Shown: positions 1 through 10,780 of the stretch, in pieces | How the letters are laid out: the number at the start of each line of letters is the position of its first letter | Numbering within the stretch: position 1 is the first letter of the stretch | DNA from: Perkinsus olseni | Taxonomy: Eukaryota; Perkinsozoa; Perkinsida | DNA: 48,790 nucleotides | Direction of reading: 5' to 3' | Assembly: GCA_013115125.1 (NCBI GenBank) | Contig: JABANN010000234.1 | Location: 1-48,790, forward strand | Notes under the pieces: model-generated | What the model saw: the letters and a program-made list of their open reading frames with translations, nothing else | The model's database searches: none | What the model was told of the DNA's origin: nothing | Position numbers and translations under genes: made by a program

Positions 1-73
1 CTTTATTAAATTGCTCTGGGGTTTTACTAATTTGGTCTGGGGTTTTACTAAGTAGGTCTGGAAATGGTGTAGT

Positions 74-349
74 TCAAACTCGATTATTCCGCACGCCCAA
101 AGATACCATGCAAGAAGGGGAATACGCTCTTGTAGCATACCCGAAGTATTTGGTCGCCCCGTAATTGACACCAAAGAAGACTTTATGCCGACTGGGCCAC
201 ACCGCTTCGCGAAACTGGCTCAACGTTATTCGTATCTTGTAGCTGCCTGGTCCATCGAACGGAGCTTGCTGGAGCGCCGCCTGAGGAAGTTCAGACCAGC
301 GGCGGGCGAGGGCATCTGCCTCGCACGAATTGAGGGCGCCAATGTACAT
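74..349 (-). CDS. Terminal exon, unknown protein
   Basis: An open stretch on the minus strand ends in a TGA at 74-76 and reads as good coding sequence, with Tyr, Phe and Gly well represented (motifs KVFFGVNYGATKYFGYAT and SPSCMVSLGVR). It is probably the last exon of the minus-strand gene whose other exons are at 935-1003, 1381-1620, 2366-2614 and 3622-3732. I do not recognise a family. The 5' splice boundary is not clear: a Met about 90 codons upstream of the stop exists, but an acceptor inside the reading is equally possible. The window edge is near, so the 3' UTR may be cut. Confidence 0.45.
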   Translation of the reverse strand: MYIGALNSCEADALARRWSELPQAALQQAPFDGPGSYKIRITLSQFREAVWPSRHKVFFGVNYGATKYFGYATRAYSPSCMVSLGVRNNRV

Positions 350-934
350 GCGTACACGTGAAGTTGATCGATTTTGGCGAATTAGCTATTCTAGTAGGCG
401 CCGGTCTTTATACATTGGCTCTTTCCGGTCTATCATGCTCGCCAATCGTGGACTATAGTGAGTCGGACGGGTTCCGTCCTAGCAGAGACATAAGACTCCT
501 CTATCTATGCCACCGAGCGCCTCCTACGACTACATTTACCTGGCCTTTTCGAAGGACCAGCGAGTTGCCCGCTTCTATGGCTCGGTTACTCTCCATCAGC
601 ACAAACCTGCACGACGATTCTTCGTTGCCGATCCGTTGAAAGCAGCAACTTAGAAGAAAATCGTAACAAAAGAATTGCGAAGATACTATTGTTCATTGAA
701 GGCGCCTTGCGAACAGAAAGACGTGGCCAACTGAACTACGCAGTGGTCGTAGTATTAACGTTTCATTTACCGAGTATTGGTCCCTTGTTATTCAGTGATT
801 GTAATCCTTTAAAACACACTTGAATATTCGCCCGTTGAGCAGAAAAGGTTATGTAGGGGCATGCATGAAGGAATATCATTTGGATCGATTCCCTCCTTTA
901 GAGAAGGTGCAAGGTATCTGTGTAGACCTCACAC

Positions 935-1003
935 AAACTCCTCCTGAGCTTCCTTGGCCTCCTTCTCCGAGGGAACTCTCTCTCCGACCAAGGATACCAT
1001 GTC
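935..1003 (-). CDS. Internal exon, acidic/lysine-rich helix
   Basis: This 69-nt exon encodes 23 residues (DMVSLVGERVPSEKEAKEAQ followed by EEF). It is preceded by a TGATCAG acceptor and followed by a GTGTGAGG donor, and it is phase 0 at both ends. The charged heptad-like composition suggests a helix. It lies between the BACK-like exon and the terminal exon on the same strand, so I place it in the same gene. No function can be read from it alone. Confidence 0.45.
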
Positions 1004-1380
1004 CTGATCACGAGACATGCACAACGCTGCTGTCAATGGGAGGTGTACGTCCTCCTTAAACCGGTGCGACCTCGGTAGTTTCCGATGGCCAATATCTTCG
1101 ATATCTAATAAGACCGTCTCTGTCAACTGTATTCGGGCGGAGTTCGCTCACTCGTAGCGGCCCGCAGGAGTTTGCTGCGAAGCGCCGGCGGTCCGGACAT
1201 CTTTTTGTTGTAGTCGCTCTTGAAAGGTTCTTGCCTGAGCATCTTAGCCCGAATGGAAACATGTCCCTACTCGGCTAGACGATCGGTGGCTCTGAGGGTT
1301 TCTAATACCGATTCTGAAACTCGGAAGAGACTCCGGAACCGCGGCACTTTACGTGTAAAAATCAAGTCAATTCTGAGTTT

Positions 1381-1620
1381 CTAAATCGGTTCATTAACCC
1401 GGGGGTCGAGCAACGTCCCCATCGTCCTAGTGATTCTGAGGTAGTTATTCGTTTTAAATATTGAGGACTTTTCGGCAAGCCCACGGTACCGGTAGCAACG
1501 CATAAGCCTGGCCATCTCCTCCTTCGACTTGTCTCCCTGGGCATTCCACCTCTCGATCAGAAGGAGTATCTCATCCTCGTTCGCCACCGCCACCCCGTCC
1601 GAATCCAGGATGGCTTCCAC
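1381..1620 (-). CDS. Exon resembling a BACK domain segment
   Basis: The reading starts at a strong acceptor (TTCCCTAG, exon from 1620 downward). The motif VANEDEILLLIERW followed by KEEMARLMRCYRYRGL resembles the BACK domain found after BTB domains, where 'sEdevl..i..W' is followed by a helix ending in 'vR.p.l'. In BTB-BACK proteins this region forms part of a Cullin-3 adaptor, so an adaptor role is possible here. No BTB domain is visible upstream: the next exon (2366-2614) does not show it clearly. The exon may end before 1381, since a GTCC donor about 150 nt into it would also work. The family call is by motif only. Confidence 0.4.
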   Translation of the reverse strand: MEAILDSDGVAVANEDEILLLIERWNAQGDKSKEEMARLMRCYRYRGLAEKSSIFKTNNYLRITRTMGTLLDPRVNEPI

Positions 1621-1797
1621 CTAGGGAACCGAGGTATCCTGCTCTTGTACTGTAAGTGTGGCTAGAGTAGTTAACCGAGCTCTCCTTATACAGCGCGCTA
1701 CAATGCGCACGTCTCTAAAAACGAACAGGAATCATGCAGTTAATTGCTGTAGATTCTTTGGCCGTTGCTAACGAAAGTGGTTGCAGAACGGAGTCTG

Positions 1798-1980
1798 TTC
1801 GTCCTAGTTCTACAAGATAAGTTCAGTGCAACCCATCACGAGCATGGGTTAATCTTGGATACGATTCCGGTCAAGTTACTGGCCGGATCACGGGTAAAGT
1901 TCCTCCTGGTCCTAGAAGGTACAAGAGCCAGGCAATTCATCACAACCATGCGTCAACATTGGATACGTTTCCCGTACTGT
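1798..1980. repeat. Imperfect tandem duplication, ~106-bp unit
   Basis: Two copies follow each other. Each runs from a TCCT.GT.CTA.AAG block through CATCAC.A.CATG to TTGGATACG, about 106 bp apart. Similarity is partial throughout, so this looks like an old local duplication in non-coding DNA. Confidence 0.5.
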
Positions 1981-2052
1981 GCGCTATGCTCATCACAATT
2001 GTATTTCTTGGCTGTCTCTGTCACACAATAGGAAAAGTAGTAGGCCGTCTAG

Positions 2053-2150
2053 CGTGGAGTATATTCGCGCTCCTCGACTGAATACTGTAGTTGTGCAAGT
2101 GAACGACTATGGAACCTATGCTTAGCCGACGCTAGTAGATGATCCTATGA
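2053..2150 (+). repeat. Dispersed repeat R1, copy a (partial)
   Basis: This copy shares GGAGTATA.TCGCGCT and the block GACTATGGAACCTA through GCTTAGCCGACGCTAGTAG with the inverted copy at 14383-14557, and shares the second block with the copy at about 2250-2400. It lacks the distal part ending in TTGACTTGAGTTCCCTAATG. No coding content is seen, so it is a short non-autonomous repeat of unknown class. Confidence 0.65.
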
Positions 2151-2249
2151 GATAGAATCACAGGACAAGTGAATCGCATCAGGAAAGTTAAGGTTGTTAG
2201 CAGTAACCCTTGAAAGAAGTCGATTCAAGTGGCTGCTCAGACAAAGTGT

Positions 2250-2400
2250 GCAGTTGTGCAAGAGCACAACTATGTAACCTAGGCTTAGCTGACGCTAGTA
2301 GATGATCCTATTACTGTAGTTTAGGTTCGAAGATAGAATCTCAGGATTGAATCCTGAGGATTCCACTAAACCATTGACTTGAGTTCCCTAATGGCTAAAA
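2250..2400 (+). repeat. Dispersed repeat R1, copy b
   Basis: This copy runs from CAGTTGTGCAAG through GCTTAGCTGACGCTAGTAG and AATCTCAGGATT to CATTGACTTGAGTTCCC. The distal end overlaps the 3' part of the putative exon at 2366-2614, so either the exon is shorter than its open reading or the repeat was recruited into it. Inside lies a perfect 9-bp inverted repeat with one central base (2340-2358). Confidence 0.65.
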
Positions 2401-2614
2401 AAATACTATCATCATTCGGATCATTATCATAGGCCTTCGATGACATTATCATTCTTATATTCGCTAAGGTGTCGAACATCCCTGCTGGGCAACCGACCAG
2501 ATCGACGTTAAGACTCGACCATCTGGCGTCCTTCGTCACTGCACGGTACTGCCTCCGATCGGACAAGGTGTCGATCACCACGCGTCTACCACAGATGCTC
2601 TCCCAGTCGATCAT
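2366..2614 (-). CDS. Exon of unrecognised gene
   Basis: This is a good coding-like reading (MIDWESICGRRVVIDTLSD, then WSSLNVDLVGCPAGMFDTL) entered from an acceptor-like GCCGCAG near 2614. It sits upstream of the BACK-like exon on the same strand and could carry the preceding part of that protein. Its distal end runs into repeat R1, where the true donor is uncertain. No family was recognised. Confidence 0.4.
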   Translation of the reverse strand: MIDWESICGRRVVIDTLSDRRQYRAVTKDARWSSLNVDLVGCPAGMFDTLANIRMIMSSKAYDNDPNDDSIFLAIRELKSMV

Positions 2615-2828
2615 ACTGCGGCTTCACCTCAGCCTTTCGGCAAAGATTTTCTCCCCGATTTTCCCAAGGTAGTGTTCAAACTGGAAGAAAGCGTCGGCGA
2701 ACAGACTTGGGCCGCAAGTTTGACAGCAAGTAGAGTGGAACCATCGAAGACACTTCTCGAAGAGGGTATCAATGGCGTACCTGTAGAGCCAAGGTCACAA
2801 TATCCAACCAGCTCGATAAAGAGCTGAA

Positions 2829-2860
2829 GAACCCCCCCCACCCCCCCCACCCCCCCTCAC
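2829..2860. repeat. Poly-C tract with single A interruptions
   Basis: Three runs of seven or more C are separated by single A residues. The complementary strand therefore has three long G runs with one-base spacers, a potential G-quadruplex. A shorter C tract of the same kind lies at 7329-7345, next to an exon donor of the minus-strand surface gene. No coding use is apparent. Confidence 0.6.
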
Positions 2861-3621
2861 TTCACCCCTGCCGCGCTGCCTGCAATTTCGAGCGGGGTTG
2901 AAATTCCGTTGAATCGTCCAAAATGTGGTCGAGAATGAGAACCGCCAAGAGCTCAGAGTAACAGTGATATATAGGATTCTTGGCTAACTGGCAGCAATTC
3001 CGAGCGTCACTGGAGCCCGCCGGACGACAAAACTTCGAGAATGAAGAGTGCCGCCGAGATCTTGGTATGCTGTTCATGCTGGCAACGCTAACGAAGATGA
3101 TTCTCTTTGTACGATGAAAGTTTCAAATAGCCTCAACACTGAGGCGTGGAAATGAAAGATCAATTTCAACGCTCTAACATCCTCTCTCCATGAACAGGCT
3201 ATAAGAGGGTAATGTGTTGGCAAGACTGATGAAGCTTCGCAATACCAAAGCGCTGAATTCCAACGGGAAACTTGCTACTGAAATTACTGCAACGTATCCA
3301 AGGTCGACCCTCACCTGTCAGCCAGGAGAAAGATATCTTTTATGCTTTTAACCTGAGAAATCGAGCCATGGATGAAAGAAACCATACATGCACGGAAAAA
3401 CGAAAAATAGCGAAAAAAATACCGATAAATTTTGCAAATCAATATGCAATAGCAGGAAAATCGTAGCCTATGAATGAGTAGCTCTCAAGCTGGTCACGCA
3501 CTGGTCACCTTATCTTGTCTTTCCACCTCCGTCTGATGGGGCATCTCATCAAAGTAATACATACTTCCGCAATAAATGAATCTTAGTACCTACCATCGAG
3601 CAGTCCGTCAACTTCTCTTAC

Positions 3622-3732
3622 CAGTGAGGGACACACCTCGGCCAGTTGCTCGTAGTTTCCGTAGGGGACTTCGTATCGCTCAGGCAGGGCGAAGTAGTCC
3701 GGTCGAGTAACCGAGCCCGCCGATCCGGCTAT
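3622..3732 (-). CDS. Internal exon, unknown gene
   Basis: This 111-nt exon (37 codons, phase 0) has a TATCGCAG acceptor and a GTAAGAG donor. It encodes IAGSAGSVTRPDYFALPERY and continues through EVPYGNYEQLAEVCPSL. Splice sites, length and codon content agree well. It is the most upstream exon I can place for the minus-strand gene that seems to end at 74, although several separate genes cannot be excluded. No start codon was found. Confidence 0.5.
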
Positions 3733-4665
3733 CTGCGATACCGGAAGTGCACTGTAGTGAAAAAAAGGGAGCGGACCTCGGATCTCGTGCTCACTCCCGA
3801 TCCGAACAGCGCCAAAGATCGTCCAGCTAGTCCGCCTAACTTGCCGAAGTCGGATCTGGAAGAAGGGAGTGATACCCGACCGGCTGAGGGATGGATCGAT
3901 CCAAACGAAGAGAAATAAGATAAAGTTTTCATGACGCAAAGCCGAACCCCGAGCGTGCCATATCAGGCAAGATCGAAAAAAATCGTACATGCATTCTGCT
4001 CAAAATTAGGTCAGAATACAGCCTTCCATTGGGTTTGATCGACCAGTATTCACCATCTCACTTTACGTAGTTCGAAAATACAAAAATAAGCTTTACATAG
4101 TTATTATCGTGTTATCTTCTCTGCCATTGTGAATCATTGCCGACATTTGCTATGGTCTCCGATGTTTGATAATTTCCCTGGGAATTTGAACATGATAATT
4201 TTGATTAATTTAATTTTGAGTTTTTTGGATGATTTTCAGGAAAAAAAGGGGAGCTGAATACTCCAATATAATCTCAATTTTTGTCTATAAGGCCTGTCCG
4301 ATGATACCAAAATTAACATAAAGATGGGCCATCAAAGGCCATCCCCGATCGTCGCGGAGCTCTCCCACCTGCTGCACTTACTGAGAGAATCTTGAGTATT
4401 TGATATCCTTCAAAATATGTTTCCGCGTCTCGATCGAGTTCCGAACGAAGCTCTGATACACAACAAGCAGCGCATGAGGTCGTTTTTGCTGTCACGTGAA
4501 TTGCGTAAAAGTTGGTATAGAATTGAATAATAGATGATTCTACCAACGCTCCCATCAGTCAAGCGTTTAGACTTTCTCGCCTTCAACGTTCTCGCTAGTC
4601 TTAGACTATCAATTTGTCGCCATCGCTCCCACGAATTTGATTAGGAATTGTAATGGCCTTACTTC

Positions 4666-4834
4666 GTGCGTGACGACGGGCTCGTCGATTGGACTGCCAC
4701 GATGCAAGGAAGTCCCTTCATTCCGGATCTTCTGCAGGAACCCTCCGCCTCGGGAGAGCAGGACAATAGAGTGGCATCTGATGACGCTGTTGCTCAAGGG
4801 CTCGGCAACAGGCCGAGGGCCGCTAGGGATGCCA
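4666..4834 (+). CDS. Candidate exon, unknown gene
   Basis: Plus-strand reading VRDDGLVDWTATMQGSPFIP continues through DLLQEPSASGEQDNRVASDD in a low-complexity, acidic style with balanced codon use. It could end at a GTTAATTC donor near 4835. A further coding-like stretch lies at about 5141-5270 on the same strand (PVHGGLPEHRPISDLQPNVA). No family, start or stop could be fixed, and the opposite strand is also partly open. Confidence 0.3.
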
Positions 4835-5349
4835 GGTTAATTCCGTTGGTCATATCTTGCTTCGACAAGAAGCTAAGCTAAGTGGCGGATGATGACAAGA
4901 AGACAGCAGATGCTAGACTGCATTTTAGACAGCGAAGCCTTCGATTCTCACAAAGCGAGAATCGAGCGATGCGATGTCTTTCTTAATATCGCGAGTGAAA
5001 CTTAAGTGACTGTAATCCCCCTCCTCAAAGCGCCTCGCGTTCTACGTCCGCCAAATGCGACTTCCGCGCTGTGAAATGGGAAACGACTTTTTCATTAGTA
5101 TTTTTCGTATCGTGAGAGGAACTCCAATAATCCCGGGGAAATGGTCATCCCAGTCCATGGCGGCCTACCGGAACATCGGCCCATCTCTGATCTGCAGCCC
5201 AACGTCGCCGCTGCCCGTTTCTTGAAAAATCTCCTGAACAACAGCGGCGCTACAAAGCATGAATTTTCAATAACGAACCAGGAAATCTGTCGCTTCTTCG
5301 CTATCACTGCGTATATGAGATACAAATTTAGGAATATCGAATTATGACA

Positions 5350-6735
5350 AAACCGTGATATCGATACCGACAACCATGGACACAGTTAACCTATAATGTT
5401 ACGATACCAGTACGCACGCGTCTTCTCACCCCTCTGCACTGTCTACATAACACAATCGAGCTGTGCTCAGACTAGCTTCGCATTATCAACCCATTCCCTC
5501 AACTACTCCACTTTCTATCTGTTCTATCTCGGTCACTATGAGCCCAATCTACTTATGTTGTGTTCTACAGCTACACCTACTGCAACGAGATAGTGCATTT
5601 TCCCTCTCACCGTGAACAGCCTTGCCTCCGCGCTCAAGTCAGCGTCTCCAGCTGTCCGGCCGTTATTATCTGCCAAGTCAAAACACATTCGAGTATGAAG
5701 CAGTGCGCCCTCCATGTCCATACGGGAAACGGGCGAGAGGATGCGAAAATGGATAATGCTCCTCGACGGAGCGAAGTTTTTGTACAGAAAATAATTTGTC
5801 GAAAAATCCCCGAACAATGGGAAGGGCTCAGGGCGGCGGGGATTGTCTTTGCCTACGTTGGGCGCTGTTAGCTGGATTCAGCATCTCTATGAAGGCGCGC
5901 TTCTGGACCGTCGGTGACTCGGACATTTTCAACAGACGTGATACAGCCCTCCATTGGGATTTGACAATTCAATTTTCCAAGCATCTTTTTTCAATTATCA
6001 CGGGCATACGATTCAGTAAGTGGCGAATCTGGAGATCTTTAATACGCGAAGAATGTTCGCGTATAAACAACCACTCGTTAGTCGGCTGAAGACTGAAGGG
6101 TAAACTTGGGCGTCGGTTGATCCAGACGCCGTCTGGATTGTCCCCTCAATGATGTGGTGCATCCGTTGAAAGAAGTTCGGGTTGGAACTCCTTTTCAGGT
6201 GAGGATAATCCTACCACAAATCCACCAAATTAGCGGTGGGCAGTGGCAAGCACTATGTGGTGGTCTATTGATGATGAGGAGCTCAACACACCGAGCCTTA
6301 TCTCGAGGAGACGTTGCTTCACACTTCATACTTAACATGATAGAGAGCTGGACAAGTCGATCGGACCTGAGAGACTACGACGGTGCTTACACATATACTA
6401 AAGACTTGATAACGGGACTTCCACGACTTAAGGATGCCTCCTGAAACGCCTGGAGGAGCTGACATAAGCAGTCCCATTCATGGCAACAAGTCGTGGAAAA
6501 TAATAATTTTTTTTCCGAAAAAAGGAAAATTTGCAAATATTCCGGAATTTTGACCATTATCGAAGCCCTCCAGAAGCAATCTTCTCGTTTATCTCCCTCA
6601 TCGTTCGCCTTCCTCCCACCCCACCTTAAACTGTTCTTCATATTCCGTCGTCCTCCGGTTCAAAAATCATCGTCATCAAGCAGGCGAACCTGCCACCCTC
6701 AGCGAGGATCATCCGCACACCCAGCCCTCCTCCCT
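5350..6735. other. Stretch without supportable gene
   Basis: Several short open readings overlap on both strands here and none shows motifs, convincing splice sites or coding bias. The region is moderately AT-rich with A/T runs near 6500. It may hold 3' sequence of the surface gene that ends just above it, or intergenic DNA. Confidence 0.4.
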
Positions 6736-6737
6736 AC

Positions 6738-9700
6738 GCTAGGCGCGTTGCCAGGTTCTGCAGTCGTGGTCTGATTCTCAGGCAGCGGAGGAGGGGTAGT
6801 GGTCGGATTCCTCAACTTCTCCCATTCCTCGTACGTAACGAAGCGAGGGACGATGAAGATACTCCTAGTATTCGGGCAGCCTCTGAAGAAGTGACGACAG
6901 GCTTTTATGAGTGTGAAAACATCATTGACGGGAGATCTCAGGACCTCATATCAGCTTAACGCTGAGTCGTGTATTCAGCTGTGTTGTCTCTAACGCTAGA
7001 CGGAATTTTATATCACCATACACTACACCCACGAGTTTTATCCATGGCCCAGTCGTATCAGCGCAGGTGAGCCCACTGCGGCCTGATCGACAGGCGTAGC
7101 GTTACGCCATTGAAGCGAGGAAAGTTGAATGAACGAATTTGCCCCTACATTAAGCCGGGCATCCTCTCAAAGGCTGTGTTGCCTTTCTAGCGCTAGATGG
7201 ATTTCCATTCAATTACCATTTTAACTATAAGTTTGAGATGGATATCCACTTCAAACAGGGCGGTTCTCCTATTCAAATCATAGTACAGCTAACAACTTCT
7301 GCAGCAAAATCGATAGGGTCAATCGCCGCCCCCCCCCACCCCGCTCACCGTTTGTTGATGGATCCGTCGTAGAGAGACTCCCTCACATAGCCCGGAATGC
7401 ACCAGCATACTTGACGCTTATGATACCAGTTGTAGGGACACCATTCCGGTGGTGCCTTGTCCGTGTACCCTAATCAAGTGCGGTCGATGGCGAGCAGCAT
7501 ATTTCCCGTAGAGCGCAGACGAACACAAGAAGTTGTGGTCGTGTCCTGACTCATGACCGAACCGAATTGAGGCTCTCTCCATCGGACCAGCGTCGAGTGC
7601 AAATCGTAGCAAATTTTGGACTTATACGACGAAGCCCGCCATGTTGTAAGATTCGGGACGAAGACACGGATATAGATAATCGCCGCCAGCCATGAGCCTT
7701 CGAGACTGCATTTTCTTCACAGCTCGCGTGCTGGTGTTCGGCAGACTTCCCCTCGCATTCGCGCGGTGTCCGACCAGAAATTGGGTTAGTCAATGTGTCA
7801 TTCAGTATCGCATCCGACGGCCTCGCATGCTCGGTTCATCCGAAGGGTACGGTTACAACGATTTACACTTACACGACAGAGCTCGCCATGTTGTAAGATT
7901 CTCAGTACAGGTCGGGTCGAGCGGTGGACCGTGCGGCGGTAGCGCAACGAAGCGAGGTCTTCGTTCGAAACAACTGCGAGGAGGTCTGTGTCATCGTGGC
8001 AAGCGGAACACAAACGAACGCGGAGTTTGTTCCTACTCAAGCACAACAAGAGAAACGTATCGGAGAGCTAGCCGACGAGGAAGCGTCAAGACCTCAATTT
8101 TTGACGTTGGTAGCAGATCCATGCCGATTCATTTTTTGCGTCAATATCTGATGAGTCAAATTCCTGCATACTACGACCAATAGAGGGTACATCTACCCAC
8201 GGCATTTCCCTCAGATGGCGCATCTGTAGTATATCTGACATTAGGCCTACTGAGTTCAGAATCAAAGGGTTATTCGGTCTTAGGCTCTGATAAGGTCTTA
8301 TTCACTCTCGAGCCACATCAGCAAGAATCTCGACCAAAAAACGTCTCTATTGCGGTCGATAAAATTTCCATCCCAACGACGGAACGATGAAGGCCATTGA
8401 CTCCTCAGGGCTCACAGCCAATCCCTGTCTTTATGGCCGTGGTTGTTGCCATCATCTCCAGGGTCCATCATGCAGTCTGCAACACATGACATCGACAAAA
8501 TGTGAACCATCGGGCAAGATTTTCCCCTCGCGCCTCGGCATACCCTAGGAGATTCGTCCCATGGCGAGGAAGTAGTCCGGACCTCGGCCGAGATGACAAG
8601 GCTTACTACCGGTAACTAGCCTTCAGAATAGTCTTTTTGTGTGAAAAAGAAAAATTATTAATTTAACGGAATTGCACGGAAATAACGAAATTCGTGCAGA
8701 AATTGCCGTCAGACACGTAAACTGGTTCGAGTGACAAGTGGAAGTGGCCAGCAAGATAGCAGTGCTTGCGCTCCCTACCGTATTTCCGAGGAGATCCGCT
8801 GAACTCTCTCTTCCGTTGATGCTTCTCATGCAGTCTTATACAGAATCTAAGGTCAAAGCATGCTCGAGACATTTGCGGTTCTTCAGCATCAGCAGATAGA
8901 TAGCGAGCGAAGAGAAAGAACCTAGAGTTTTTTTGGTCGTAGAAGGTCTCAACGGCTGAATTCACATCAAGCTCACTCGAAACAAGAGAATTCCGAAGAC
9001 AATAACGCAGGAAGAATAACTTTTGTACGAGACCAGCTTTCCCGCACCAAGTCAGCAAACCAGACGCGATTGCTAGTGAATCGGTCAGCCATCATCCTCT
9101 GACCGGCGCAGAGGATTTTTCAAGCTAAAACTCCTACCATAACTTTCGGAGATCTACGAGTCCCTTCAGTCTTATAAATAAAGACAGTTGCGAGGTTACA
9201 TTAAACTTTAATGACTAATGTAGCTCGGAACAGAGACAGGAACTGGAGCAGGATGAAATAATGTATCGTAGTTGTGAGTCCGACTCACAACGAGGGATCC
9301 GGGAGTTTGCGCCACGGAGAATAGCTTATCAGGTTCTAAATATACGCCTAATTCGCCTATTACTCAGTGAAAATTTCGCCTTCTCTTTTACTCGATTCAT
9401 AGGCTGGACCGTCGATTTAAAGGTAAAAATTGCTTTGCTTCAAACGTACCCCCCAGGCATACATTTATACGCCTGAATTGGTCCCTGACGGCCCGTCACA
9501 ACTTGTGACGGCTAAGATGATCCTTCAAGAAGCTAAAACTCATACCATAACTTTCGGAAATTCACGAGTCCTTCTCGTCTTACCTGTAGATAGCATCCTT
9601 GCGGCCACCGCGATAGTGCTTGGCATCGCCCCACACCCCAGGCTTGCAGTCGATGATATGCTTGTGGTAGTCCTTATTACTCTTTCTTACGAATCCTCCG

Positions 9701-10342
9701 CGATCGACCGCCCCTCGGCCGTTGGCGTAGGGCGAATAATCGATGCCTTTGGTGATTTCTAGGATCCGTGGCTCCCCTGAGAGAGAACTGGGATCCTCAC
9801 GAACCTTCTCCGACTTCAACGCGGGAGTCGGAGTTGCGGTTGTTACGGTATTACTATAAATCTTAATTAGATTTAAAATAAGACAAAAAAAGATTAAAAA
9901 AAATCTGTAAATAAGATTATCTTATTGACAGCATTACCTGACTTTTTTATCTGATCTTATTCACTAGAGCATCTTTTTTAATTTTCAACAATTATAAAAA
10001 TTGCGAAAAATTCTGAAAGAAAGTAGGCCAAGCGATAGCAAATTTAGCGTTTTCTGAATAGTTACCGTCACGGTCGAGAAGGTATTTCATCACTCACTTT
10101 TACGCTCACGCTGCGGTCGTGAGGAGGAACTTTTATTTTACGGGAAATTTTTATATATACGCCATTTTACCGCTGCCGCAAGAAAAGGGCTTAGCATCTG
10201 TCGCTCGAGCGGCGACGCCGGGAATGAGCATTCGAACCTCCCGTCGGCTACATTTCCTCTCGTTTCCCTTCACCTTCAAGAAACTACCGGAAGGAGTAAC
10301 AAGGAGTGCGAGGATGGCGATGGGGGGAGTTGAAGAACGCAT
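6738..10342 (-). CDS. Multi-exon surface-type protein, paralogue B
   Basis: Exons read on the minus strand are: 10274-10342 (signal-peptide-like MRSSTPPIAILALLVTPSGS, phase 0), one or more uncertain exons, 9584-9776 (193 nt, PYANGRGAV...AIYR), 8779-8846 (FCIRLHEKH), about 7873-7990 (PPHGPPLDPTC...LSW), 7349-7469 (121 nt, YTDKAPPEWCPYNWY...CWCIPGY) and 6738-6882 (CPNTRSIFIVPRF, then a Thr/Pro-rich stretch). Conserved Cys and Trp suggest a disulfide-bonded extracellular domain. Exons match paralogue A (10781-13800) in order, phase and, for two exons, exact length. The junction into the PPHG exon is not phase-consistent in this copy, so either an exon edge is wrong or the copy is impaired. No transmembrane exon was found for this copy. 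The family is unknown to me. It lies 440 bp downstream of paralogue A, head to tail. Confidence 0.5.
9118..9200 (-). repeat. Partial duplicate of a surface-gene exon/intron edge
   Basis: The block AAGCTAAAACTC through CCATAACTTTCGGA and ACGAGTCC to GTCTTA is repeated at 9524-9585, where it forms the start of the intron after the 193-nt exon. Here the match fades where the exon would begin. It is a decayed local duplication lying inside the intron of paralogue B. Confidence 0.55.
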
Positions 10343-10780
10343 GCCAAGAGAAAGGCGCTATCCTGAAGTATCGAGGAGAAGACAACACCTTCTCGCTACG
10401 AATAAGTCACGCTCAGACTACAACAGATTAGAAGTCCGACAGCTGCAAAAACTGCATTTTTTCGATTAGTTGTGCTGGGAACTTACACCATTCAAGAGCT
10501 GTTTAGTCCCACCGTAGATGCATTCTTGCATCTCGAACCTTTTCCACAGTGAATATTATTCATACCACAACATCCGCAATCAATTAATTCGAATCAGCCC
10601 GAGCGAGTCCATACCAGCCAGCGGTGCGGCAGCCCATTGACATGAACAATCTAACACCACCCGCACTGCAAAGGATACGGAAAAGATGCTGATAATGCAC
10701 ACCAGCAGCAGGACACTTCATACTTAACCGACCGCCCTTGTAGCGGCGATCCAAACTACGGTTGAAAAAACAGCTTCTCC

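Noticed and set aside
7692-8183. 163-codon plus frame
   Set aside because: The minus strand carries exons conserved with paralogue A (PPHGPP and the LSW junction), and the plus frame is their complement.
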